Both the position numbers and the translations under genes were made by a program. Of a DNA stretch of 50,767 nt, positions 17,161-24,889 are shown piece after piece. The notes under the pieces were generated by a model that was given only the letters and a program-made list of their open reading frames with translations, ran no database searches and was not told the DNA's origin. Origin of the DNA: an uncultured Prevotella sp. (lineage in GTDB: Bacteria; Bacteroidota; Bacteroidia; Bacteroidales; Bacteroidaceae); contig CAJOQT010000068.1 of the NCBI GenBank assembly GCA_905236875.1, positions 1-50,767 of the forward strand, read 5' to 3'. Each line of letters starts with the position of its first letter. The stretch's first letter is position 1.

Positions 17161-18017
17161 TATCCGATGGTTATTGTATATTTCGACATAAACGAAGCAC
17201 CCGGCAACAGGTGGTTCATCAGTGGCTTGTCCTTGAACTCGCCTTTGTAACCGCGTGGGTCTCCTATGCCGTACCAAGGCTCGATGCAGACAAAGGGAGC
17301 ATGCTTGTCGAAGGGACTCCAAAAGGCACAGACAGGAGTCTTGTAGTCAACTGTCACAGCCGGCTCACCGTCGGTATCCATTAACATGGCACGATGGGTC
17401 TGGCTCTTGTGGATCTTTACACTGTCGTTACGCCAGAAGCTGTTGTTAAACTCCATGATGCCCATATCGGCCTCCAACGGGATCTCCACCATGTCGTGTG
17501 AACCGTCAGCATAACTCTTCAGTGAGTCCATCGGTTCCTCATTGTCCAACTTAATCAGACCTTCGGTCTTGCCGCCGGGTACATTGAAGGCAGGATGACC
17601 ACCTATCTGGAAGTGAATCTCTCGGGTGTCCGTATTTTCCACGTGCCAAATGACGTGAACCTTGTTACCCTCCAGCCGGTAGGTGACGGCAAGATTGAAG
17701 CAGAAGGGATAATCCTTCAGCGTCTCCTCACTCTCGTGCAGGGCAAAAGTCGCCTTGTCTTCCGTCTGACTAATCAGTGTGAACACCATGTCGCGGGCAA
17801 AACCATGACGTGGCAAGTGGTACTCCCTACCCTCCACATAGTACGTGTCGTTCTCCACACTGCATACCAGGGGAAACAATATCGGACTGCGACGTGGCCA
17901 ATACTGCGGATCACCCTGCCAAAGGTATTCACGGCCCTCTGCGTTTTGGATACTCTGGAGTTCGGCTCCTAACTCTGCGACCTTGACGGTCAGCTGCTCG
18001 TTCTTTAGTTCTATCAT
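17160..18017 (-). CDS. Aldose 1-epimerase family protein
   Basis: A 285-residue galactose-mutarotase-fold protein. Visible landmarks are the early YLWQGDPQYWPRRSPILFPLV, the catalytic-region HGFARD, the sugar-binding stretch QIGGHPAFNVP and CIEPWYGIGDP near the end, where the Glu is the family's general base position. It would interconvert the anomers of a hexose or hexose phosphate; the substrate cannot be told. It is the last of three minus-strand genes, 30 bp after the ribbon-helix-helix gene. Confidence 0.88.
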   Translation of the reverse strand: MIELKNEQLTVKVAELGAELQSIQNAEGREYLWQGDPQYWPRRSPILFPLVCSVENDTYYVEGREYHLPRHGFARDMVFTLISQTEDKATFALHESEETLKDYPFCFNLAVTYRLEGNKVHVIWHVENTDTREIHFQIGGHPAFNVPGGKTEGLIKLDNEEPMDSLKSYADGSHDMVEIPLEADMGIMEFNNSFWRNDSVKIHKSQTHRAMLMDTDGEPAVTVDYKTPVCAFWSPFDKHAPFVCIEPWYGIGDPRGYKGEFKDKPLMNHLLPGASFMSKYTITIG

Positions 18018-18047
18018 ATTTGTATTGATTAGTATTGAGTTTGTTGA

Positions 18048-18227
18048 TTATTCATTCTTCTGACTTGTTTTCCTGGGCAGGCGTTTGGCCTTACGCAGTG
18101 CTTCGGTAATAATCCACTGCAACTGGCCATTGGTGCTGCGGAACTCGTCTGCAGCCCATGCTTCTATCGCGTTCATCGTATCAGCATCCACGCGAAGTAT
18201 AAAACTCTTTGTGCTCTTTTCCACCAT
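18048..18227 (-). CDS. Small ribbon-helix-helix (Arc-type) DNA-binding protein
   Basis: The start at 18227 (MVEKSTKSFILRVDADTMNA) gives 59 residues and fits the family better than the longer frame from 18254. The N-terminal strand KSFILRVD and two helices (DTMNAIEAWAADEF and NGQLQWIITEALRKA) form the ribbon-helix-helix fold, followed by a basic tail. It starts 23 bp after the SPFH gene stop. The pairing of an Arc-type protein with an SPFH protein is common in Bacteroidales. Autoregulation is likely but not shown. No toxin gene is adjacent. Confidence 0.8.
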   Translation of the reverse strand: MVEKSTKSFILRVDADTMNAIEAWAADEFRSTNGQLQWIITEALRKAKRLPRKTSQKNE

Positions 18228-18250
18228 AGACAAGAACCCTGAAAGACAAA

Positions 18251-19222
18251 TCAATGATTCAATGTTCCCGTATTTACTACTGGCTGGGCTGACTCGTCAC
18301 CGCAAAGCACCACAAGCAGGTTGCTGACCATAGCGGCCTTCTTGTCATCGTCCAGCTCAACAATATGCTCATTCGACAACTTGTCGAGTGCCATCTTTAC
18401 CATTGAGACGGCACCTTCCACAATCTTTTCACGCGCTGTTATAATAGCCGAAGCCTGCTGACGACGCAGCATGACGGCTGCAATCTCAGGGGCGTAGGCC
18501 AGATAGTTGATACGGGCTTCAACCACCTCTATGCCAGCCAGTGCCAGTCGTTCGTCAAGTTTCTGCTCCAATTGTTCGTTAATCTCGTCAGCACTCGAAC
18601 GGAGTGTCGGCTCGTTGTGCAGACTGTCTTCATCATCATAGGCATACTGACCGGCCACCTGACGCAGGGCAGCGTCGCTCTGCACACGAACAAAGTTCTC
18701 CAGTGCATTCATCAGTCCTTTCGTATCGCTGCCCACTGCATTCGGATTAGCAGCCATTGTCTGTGAATCAACCTCAAACAGAGCTTTATAGGTATCTTTC
18801 AGCTTCCACACCAAAACCAGACCGATCATGACTGGATTACCAGTTTTATCGTTCACCTTGATGGGCTCGGCATCCAAGTTACGTGCACGCAAGCTCACCT
18901 TCTTTTTACCATAAAACGGATTAATCCAATAGAAACCGGTTTCTGAAAACGTACCGCTATATTTGCCAAACCATGTTGTGACAAAGGCCACATTAGGTTC
19001 CAATTGCATAAAACCACATGAACAGATAATGTTGGCAATGAATCCCAACGACCCGACACACAACAGACAACCACCCAAAAGTTCCTGCCCGTCTTCTTCG
19101 GCTAACAGGACAATGCCGTAGATGGCAGCTGCTGCCAATACAACATACAATACAAGATTAATGAACAGCATCAGAAAACCGTTCATTGCACAACCCTTGA
19201 ATTTGATTTCCTTTGTTTCCAT
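18251..19222 (-). CDS. SPFH/band 7 domain membrane protein
   Basis: The 323-residue protein has two N-terminal membrane segments (LMLFINLVLYVVLAAAAIYG and LGGCLLCVGSLGFIANIICS). The SPFH domain follows, from ETGFYWINPFYGKKKVSLRA to about residue 230, with RINYLAYAPEIAAVMLRRQQ, then a helical tail. SPFH proteins oligomerise on membranes and organise microdomains or protect membrane proteases. The cytoplasmic tail is short. It has its own consensus promoter and leads an operon with the ribbon-helix-helix gene and perhaps the epimerase gene. Confidence 0.88.
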   Translation of the reverse strand: METKEIKFKGCAMNGFLMLFINLVLYVVLAAAAIYGIVLLAEEDGQELLGGCLLCVGSLGFIANIICSCGFMQLEPNVAFVTTWFGKYSGTFSETGFYWINPFYGKKKVSLRARNLDAEPIKVNDKTGNPVMIGLVLVWKLKDTYKALFEVDSQTMAANPNAVGSDTKGLMNALENFVRVQSDAALRQVAGQYAYDDEDSLHNEPTLRSSADEINEQLEQKLDERLALAGIEVVEARINYLAYAPEIAAVMLRRQQASAIITAREKIVEGAVSMVKMALDKLSNEHIVELDDDKKAAMVSNLLVVLCGDESAQPVVNTGTLNH

Positions 19223-19263
19223 CTTTCTATAACCTTAAACAACTTGATATCATTTTGATATTG

Positions 19264-19293
19264 CAAAGATATTAGATTTTCTTCATTTGGCAA
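19264..19293 (-). promoter_or_regulatory. Promoter of the SPFH operon
   Basis: On the minus strand TTG (19293-19291) is followed after 19 bp by TATCTTTG (19271-19264), giving a leader of about 35 nt before the SPFH start. Confidence 0.65.
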
Positions 19294-19393
19294 TGGAATC
19301 CAACGAGCATTTAACATTCTTTTCAATTACATCGGGAGCTTTTCTTTGGTATTTTACTCGGTTTGAGCTGACAATCGAAGATAGGCTGCACCT

Positions 19394-19451
19394 CGAAAAT
19401 GAAAATAAATGGTAATTTATTTTGCATTTCGCTCGGTTTGCACTATCTTTG
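19394..19451 (+). promoter_or_regulatory. Hairpin-promoter module of mnmA
   Basis: Arms CGAAAATGAAAATAAAT (19394-19410) and ATTTATTTTGCATTTCG (19415-19431) form a hairpin with a GGTA loop. The -33 TTG (19422-19424) lies in the right arm, then GCTCGG and TATCTTTG (19444-19451). The mnmA ATG begins only 5 bp after the -7 box. Confidence 0.7.
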
Positions 19452-19455
19452 CATC

Positions 19456-20670
19456 ATGAATATAGAAGAAATAAAGGGAAAGAAGATTGCAGTACTGCTA
19501 TCTGGTGGCGTCGATAGTGCTGTGGCTGTCCACCAGCTGGCAGAGTTGGGTCTGCATCCAGACTGCTTCTATATTAAAATAGGTGCCACTCCCGACCCCT
19601 CCAAGAAAGGGGAACCCGAGTGGGACTGTTCGATGGAGGAGGACATGGAAATGGCAACGGCCGTTGCCCGCAAATACGGGTGTCAGCTGGAGGTGGTCGA
19701 TTGCCACAGGGACTACTGGGAGAAGGTAACGCGCTATACCATGGAGAAGGTTCGTGCAGGCCTGACGCCCAACCCTGACGTCATGTGCAACCGCCTCATC
19801 AAGTTCGGTGCCTTCGACGAGAAGTGTGGTCACAACTATGATCTTATTGCCACCGGTCATTATGCACAGACGGAGATGGTTCCCCTCTCATCCCCCCTTG
19901 GGGGGAAGACCCGCCGCGATGAATCATCCCCCCAAGGGGAGACAGGAGGGGGATTGAAATGGCTTTGTACCAGTCCGGACCCCGTGAAGGATCAGACCGA
20001 CTTTCTGGCACAGATCTATGACTGGCAGTTACGGAAGGCGCTATTTCCCATTGGTCACCTGATGAAGGATGAAGTGCGGCAGATTGCCGAGCGCGAACAT
20101 CTTATAAATGCCAGACGTAAGGACTCACAGGGCATCTGTTTTCTGGGCAAGATCAATTATAATGACTATATCCGCCACTATCTGGGTGAGCAGCCTGGTG
20201 ACGTCGTGGAGTTGGAAACAGGCAAGAAGATAGGCCGCCATCACGGACTGTGGTTTCATACCATCGGCCAGCGGCATGGACTGGGATTCGGTGGCGGTCC
20301 GTGGTTTGCCGTGAAAAAGGACATGGAACAGAACCTGCTCTACGTCAGTCACGGCTACGACCCGGCAACGGCCTACCGTCAGGAGTTTTGTGTCAGGGAT
20401 ATGCACTGGCTGACCGTTCCGTTCACGATGTGTCATGTACCAGACACGACACAACAGGAAGGCAGTCCCATCACGTTCAAGATCCGTCATACGCCAGAAT
20501 TCCACAAGGGCTGGCTGCTGATGAACAATGAACCGGGAAGTACCGGTGCTCTCATCCGCTCCGAGAAGCCTATCCATGGTGTAGCACCCGGTCAGTTCTG
20601 CGTCATCTACGACAAGGAGCACCACCGCTGCTACGGATCTGCGGAGATTTCCGTGGGAGATGGCATTTAA
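19456..20670 (+). CDS. mnmA: tRNA 2-thiouridine(34) synthase
   Basis: MnmA thiolates U34 of tRNAs for Lys, Glu and Gln. The start at 19456 (MNIEEIKGKKIAVLL) removes 19 residues that would lie in the promoter. Motifs are LSGGVDSAV (PP-loop, ATP), NPDVMCNRLIKFG (first catalytic Cys), ATGHYAQ, DQTDFLAQI and SQGICFLGK (second Cys). At 404 residues it exceeds the usual ~360. The surplus is mostly a ~26-residue stretch after ATGHYAQTE, encoded by a C/G-rich double palindrome (19881-19953), with a smaller one, TPDPSKKGEP (19591-19616). The message would be leaderless or nearly so. Confidence 0.95.
   Translation: MNIEEIKGKKIAVLLSGGVDSAVAVHQLAELGLHPDCFYIKIGATPDPSKKGEPEWDCSMEEDMEMATAVARKYGCQLEVVDCHRDYWEKVTRYTMEKVRAGLTPNPDVMCNRLIKFGAFDEKCGHNYDLIATGHYAQTEMVPLSSPLGGKTRRDESSPQGETGGGLKWLCTSPDPVKDQTDFLAQIYDWQLRKALFPIGHLMKDEVRQIAEREHLINARRKDSQGICFLGKINYNDYIRHYLGEQPGDVVELETGKKIGRHHGLWFHTIGQRHGLGFGGGPWFAVKKDMEQNLLYVSHGYDPATAYRQEFCVRDMHWLTVPFTMCHVPDTTQQEGSPITFKIRHTPEFHKGWLLMNNEPGSTGALIRSEKPIHGVAPGQFCVIYDKEHHRCYGSAEISVGDGI
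19881..19953 (+). repeat. C/G-rich double palindrome inside mnmA
   Basis: Half one carries TCATCCCCCCTTGGGGGGAA, half two TCATCCCCCCAAGGGGAGA; the centre is GACCCGCCGCGATGAA. The outer ends CCCCTC and GAGGGGG also pair. Layout and centre (CGCG-GATGA) match the intergenic copy at 1771-1860. It is read in frame within MnmA. Confidence 0.8.
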
Positions 20671-20723
20671 TTCACAGTTAAAGTCACGAGCCTAAAACTT
20701 GAATTCCAAATCTCAAAGCCTAT

Positions 20724-22811
20724 ATGTACACTAAGATACTACTTGAAGCAATCCTCTACCTGCCGCTTATAGCCATACCGCCCACGGTATGGATGTCAGT
20801 CTTTGTGCTGACAGTCATTGTGGCAGCACTCATCTATTACGACAGGCTCTACCAGCGAATGGCCAAACACCAGTCACGCATTATTCACGACTTCAACAAC
20901 CGGTTGGCGCTGATTCTCAATGCCGACAAGACCAACATCTGGACCTACGATGTTCCTACACGCAGATACCAGCGCATGAATGCCGAGGGTGTCATTGACA
21001 AGCTGGAATACACACCCATCGACTTCTCCCGTTTCTTTAACCGCAACGACTTTGAGGAAATGCGCAATGAGATATTTGCAGTCCGCGACGGCAAGAAAGT
21101 ATCGGTCTGTCTGCAAATGCGCGGCTCCTCATCAGAGACGGTATCGGGTCCGCGACGCTACGAGGTCAAGGTATCCGTACTCCGTCGTGACGATTCGGGC
21201 AAGCCTCTTACCATTCTGGGCGTTCAGCGTGACATTACCGACGAAAGGAATTTGCGTGAAAGAGAACGTGAGCGTTTGTTAAGATACCAGACGGTATTCA
21301 ATTCCTCACTTGTTGATATGGTGTTATACGACGAGAACGGTATTCTGACCGACATCAACGACCAGTCGGCACAATCGTTCCATATTGCGAACAAGCAAGC
21401 ACTCATCGAGGCCAACCAGCACATCAGCGAGATGACCAGTTTCGATAATATCGACCTCGACAACCTGGAACAGATGCGCTGTACAGCATTGATGGACCTC
21501 AACAAACTTGATGAGGAGGGCCGGAAATCCAATGTCGTGAAACTACAGGGTAAGCTGTACTATGAACTGATGATCTACCCTGTCCGCGATGACTTCGGTG
21601 AACTGCTGGCTATCTTTATGGAAGGCCGTAACATCACCGAAATGGTAGAGACGTTCAAGCGCCAGCAACAGTCGATGCGTGAACTGCAACAGGCTACGGA
21701 ACGCGTTCGCAACTATACGGACAACATCAATATGGCGCTGAAGATGGCAGAATGCCGTATCATGAACTATATGCCTGATACACATACCCTTCAGATTATC
21801 AGTGACCTGAACATGCCGCAGCACGAGTTGTCACAGATACGTTCGCTTGACGTCATCGATTCCTCCTTCCGTTTAACGGCACGACGGTTGCTGCACCAGA
21901 TGGACCACCGCAGTCTGAAGAACATCGACACACGACTGAAGACCATCTTCCACGAACAGGACGGAGAGAACGTATGGCTGACTTTCAACGGCATCCCCAT
22001 GCACGACGAGGACGGCCATATCACCCATTATTTCGGCATGAGCCGTAACGACACCAAACTGGTCAGGACAGAAATGAAGCTGAAGGCAGAGACGCAGAAA
22101 GCCCAGGAAGCCGAGAACCTGAAGAACGCGTTCCTGCAGAACATGAGCTACGAGATACGTATCCCGCTGAATACGGTGCTGGGCTTTGCCGAGCTGTTTG
22201 AGAAAGACCACGACATCGAAGACGAACGGATATTCGTGGAGGAAATCAAGAAAAACTCGAACGCGCTGCTGGCACTGGTCAACGACATCCTCTATATCTC
22301 TCGTATCGATGCCCACATGATCGAGCCCAAACTGCAACCGACAGATTTCGCCAATTCGTTTGACACCCACTGCCACATGGGCTGGAGCGCAAATTCAAAG
22401 ACAGAAATCAAGACCATCGTGGAGAATCCCTACGAGCACCTGATAGTCTCTATCGACGATGACATGCTGGGTAAAGTCATTGAGAACCTCGCAGGCTTTG
22501 CCATCTCCAACACCCAGGAAGGTATGGTACGTGCCAAGTATGAGTACCGTATGGGAATGCTTAACATCACGGTCGAAGATTCCGGCGAAGGCATTGCTGC
22601 CGACGTACTGCCTCACCTGTTCGACCGTTTCAGCCATAACCAAGACAAGCTACAATGCGGAACAGGTCTGGTGTTACCCATCGTCAAAGGTCTGGTGGAA
22701 CTCATGGGCGGCACCATCGAGTGCAGTTCTGAACTGGGCAAGGGAACGACCGTCTGGTTGAGCATCCCATGTGAACTCATCAGCAGCGAGAAGAAAAAGG
22801 AATTCATTTAA
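20724..22811 (+). CDS. Sensor histidine kinase homologue 1, degenerate (pseudokinase)
   Basis: The 695-residue protein has a membrane hairpin (residues 5-40), then three PAS-like modules (about 60-175, 187-305 and 325-440, with LGVQRDITDERNL and MEGRNITEMVETF at their ends), a HisKA-like region and a HATPase-like region. The H box reads FLQNMSYEIRIPLN: Tyr476 replaces the phospho-accepting His. In the N box (KVIENLAGFAISNT) the Mg-binding Asn is Phe592. The G1 box (DSGEGI) and F box (LFDRF) persist, and the last glycine box is GTGLVL. Family rules predict no autophosphorylation; the dimerisation helices look intact. A comparable His-to-Tyr change is known in Caulobacter DivL. No receiver domain. 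Kinase 2 begins 11 bp later. Confidence 0.9.
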   Translation: MYTKILLEAILYLPLIAIPPTVWMSVFVLTVIVAALIYYDRLYQRMAKHQSRIIHDFNNRLALILNADKTNIWTYDVPTRRYQRMNAEGVIDKLEYTPIDFSRFFNRNDFEEMRNEIFAVRDGKKVSVCLQMRGSSSETVSGPRRYEVKVSVLRRDDSGKPLTILGVQRDITDERNLRERERERLLRYQTVFNSSLVDMVLYDENGILTDINDQSAQSFHIANKQALIEANQHISEMTSFDNIDLDNLEQMRCTALMDLNKLDEEGRKSNVVKLQGKLYYELMIYPVRDDFGELLAIFMEGRNITEMVETFKRQQQSMRELQQATERVRNYTDNINMALKMAECRIMNYMPDTHTLQIISDLNMPQHELSQIRSLDVIDSSFRLTARRLLHQMDHRSLKNIDTRLKTIFHEQDGENVWLTFNGIPMHDEDGHITHYFGMSRNDTKLVRTEMKLKAETQKAQEAENLKNAFLQNMSYEIRIPLNTVLGFAELFEKDHDIEDERIFVEEIKKNSNALLALVNDILYISRIDAHMIEPKLQPTDFANSFDTHCHMGWSANSKTEIKTIVENPYEHLIVSIDDDMLGKVIENLAGFAISNTQEGMVRAKYEYRMGMLNITVEDSGEGIAADVLPHLFDRFSHNQDKLQCGTGLVLPIVKGLVELMGGTIECSSELGKGTTVWLSIPCELISSEKKKEFI

Positions 22812-22822
22812 CGCAACTGCCT

Positions 22823-24883
22823 ATGGACTCATATACCAGCTCTACGACATACAGCATGATTATCGTTGCCCTGTTCATCACGATACTGCTGGCCATTGCC
22901 ATCTACTACATCGTTAAGCGACGCGTGGAAAGCTTGACGGCACGCGCCATGGAGGCCAACAACATGATGCAGCAGGCTCTCAGCCAAAGTGACCACCTCA
23001 TTGTGGCTCTGAACCTGAAGGACAACAAGTTTTACAACATACACGACAGCCGTCTGCCTGCCACCGGACTGCCGATCAGCGATGCCGCATCACTGGTACA
23101 TCCTGACGATCGGGAGGCCTACTTCTCCCTCATAGAACGGCTCCGCAGCGGAGAGAAGCAGGAAGACACGCTCGACTATCGCTTCAACGTTGTATATGAT
23201 GGTAGCGAACCCATCTGGCACATTACACACAACCACGCCATACTGGAGTACGACAAGCAGGGCAATCCGTCCCACATCATCTGTATCATGAATGACGTAA
23301 CAGACGATGAACGCATCCAGCAGCAGGACGAAGAGATGGCCAACAAATACGAAAATCTTTTCGAAGAGTCCATCATTGGCATCTCGTTCTACAATGCCGA
23401 CGGCTATCTGATAGACTGCAACAGGATGATGCGTGAGATATGTAACTTCGAAGACCGCTACGACAGTGTGTTCTTCGATTCGTGTATCTTTGACTTTGCG
23501 CAATTCAACATCAACCGCGAACACGTGGAGGAGAACTGGCTCTGCATCAACCTCGAACTGCCGAAGCGCAACCTCAACAAATACCTGGAGGTACATGTAC
23601 ACCCCATCAACGACGAGAAGGGAAAACTGAAATACATCGCCATGGGTGTGCGTGATATTTCCCGTGAACGCGATCTGTACCTGCAGAGCAAGAAGAACAA
23701 CATTCAAATCAGACAAGCCAACGACGAGATACACCGTTACGAGGAAGAGCTGCGCTATCTGTTGGAAAACAGTAAGATGCACGTGTGGCGCAGCTCATTT
23801 GAGAAACGCGAGATTGAGTTCCTCACAGACCTGCATAACCCCGTTGCCAGGATGTCTATCGAAGAGTTTGCACAGAGATTACAGACCAATGAGCAGGAAT
23901 TGGCCGTCAAGCGTCTTATGCTGAAGACAGAAGAGAGGGAGCATAACAATATCGTTATCACACGTCCGTATAAGAATCTGTTTGTCAACGACGACAAGAT
24001 ACACTGGTACAACATGAACAGTATCCCCAGCTACGACGACAACGGTCAGCAGACAGGATACTTCGGACTGATACGCGACACCACCCGACTCATTGAGGAA
24101 CAGGAGATGCTTAGACGCGAGACGGAGCGTGCCAACGACTCCGACCGCATGAAGAGTGTGTTCCTGGCCAACATGACACATGAGATTCGTACACCGCTCA
24201 ATGCCATCGTAGGATTCAGCGACCTGCTCACTGCCATCGAGTCATCCGACGACAAGAAGGAGATGATACGCATCATACGTAACAACTGCGACATGCTGCT
24301 CAGACTCATCAACGACTTCCTTGCCATTTCAAGCGTTGAGAGCAACGGGCTGGAAATCACACCGGCCGACATCGACTTTGCACATGAATTTAATGACTAC
24401 TGCCAATCGCTGGCACAGCGCGTCGTCGAACCGTCCGTACAGTTCATCAAGGACAACCCCTACAAGGAGTTGCATACCCGACTCGACAAAGAACGTATCG
24501 GACAAGTCATCACCAACTTCGTCACCAATGCCGTCAAATACACCCAACAGGGGCATATCAAGGTCGGATATCGGATTATAGACAAGGAATCGCAGACGAT
24601 GATCAGTAGTTCACCCGCTGACGACAGTCACCCGACTGAACTTTATATCTACTGCGAAGACACCGGCTTCGGCATCCCGCAGGAAGATCAGGAACGGATC
24701 TTCGAACGCTTTGTCAAACTTAACGACTACATACAGGGCACCGGTCTCGGACTAAGCATCTGCAAGATCATAGCTGAACGTTGCGGCGGACAGCTTGGCG
24801 TAGATTCCGAAATAGGGAAAGGCTCCACCTTCTGGATGAGGATCCCGTGCGAGGTCAAAGACCTGAAAGCAAATACTGATTGA
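22823..24883 (+). CDS. Sensor histidine kinase 2, catalytically intact
   Basis: The 686-residue protein mirrors kinase 1: one N-terminal membrane segment (SMIIVALFITILLAIAIYYI), PAS modules near 55-165, 175-280 and 305-420, HisKA and HATPase. All kinase boxes are consensus: H box FLANMTHEIRTPLNAIVGF (His453), N box QVITNFVTNAVKYT (Asn569), DTGFGI, IFERF and GTGLGLSICK. It would phosphorylate itself and a response regulator, but no regulator gene is seen within the window. Its HisKA would be a natural heterodimer partner for the degenerate kinase 1 upstream. Co-transcription is near certain from the 11-bp and 6-bp gaps on either side. Confidence 0.93.
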   Translation: MDSYTSSTTYSMIIVALFITILLAIAIYYIVKRRVESLTARAMEANNMMQQALSQSDHLIVALNLKDNKFYNIHDSRLPATGLPISDAASLVHPDDREAYFSLIERLRSGEKQEDTLDYRFNVVYDGSEPIWHITHNHAILEYDKQGNPSHIICIMNDVTDDERIQQQDEEMANKYENLFEESIIGISFYNADGYLIDCNRMMREICNFEDRYDSVFFDSCIFDFAQFNINREHVEENWLCINLELPKRNLNKYLEVHVHPINDEKGKLKYIAMGVRDISRERDLYLQSKKNNIQIRQANDEIHRYEEELRYLLENSKMHVWRSSFEKREIEFLTDLHNPVARMSIEEFAQRLQTNEQELAVKRLMLKTEEREHNNIVITRPYKNLFVNDDKIHWYNMNSIPSYDDNGQQTGYFGLIRDTTRLIEEQEMLRRETERANDSDRMKSVFLANMTHEIRTPLNAIVGFSDLLTAIESSDDKKEMIRIIRNNCDMLLRLINDFLAISSVESNGLEITPADIDFAHEFNDYCQSLAQRVVEPSVQFIKDNPYKELHTRLDKERIGQVITNFVTNAVKYTQQGHIKVGYRIIDKESQTMISSSPADDSHPTELYIYCEDTGFGIPQEDQERIFERFVKLNDYIQGTGLGLSICKIIAERCGGQLGVDSEIGKGSTFWMRIPCEVKDLKANTD

Positions 24884-24889
24884 AGCAGA

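Noticed and set aside
19399..19455. Extended N terminus of MnmA (MKINGNLFCISL...)
   Set aside because: It is translated promoter DNA; the PP-loop enzyme starts normally at 19456. The same reasoning removes 8235-8309 of purD and 15493-15549 of frr.
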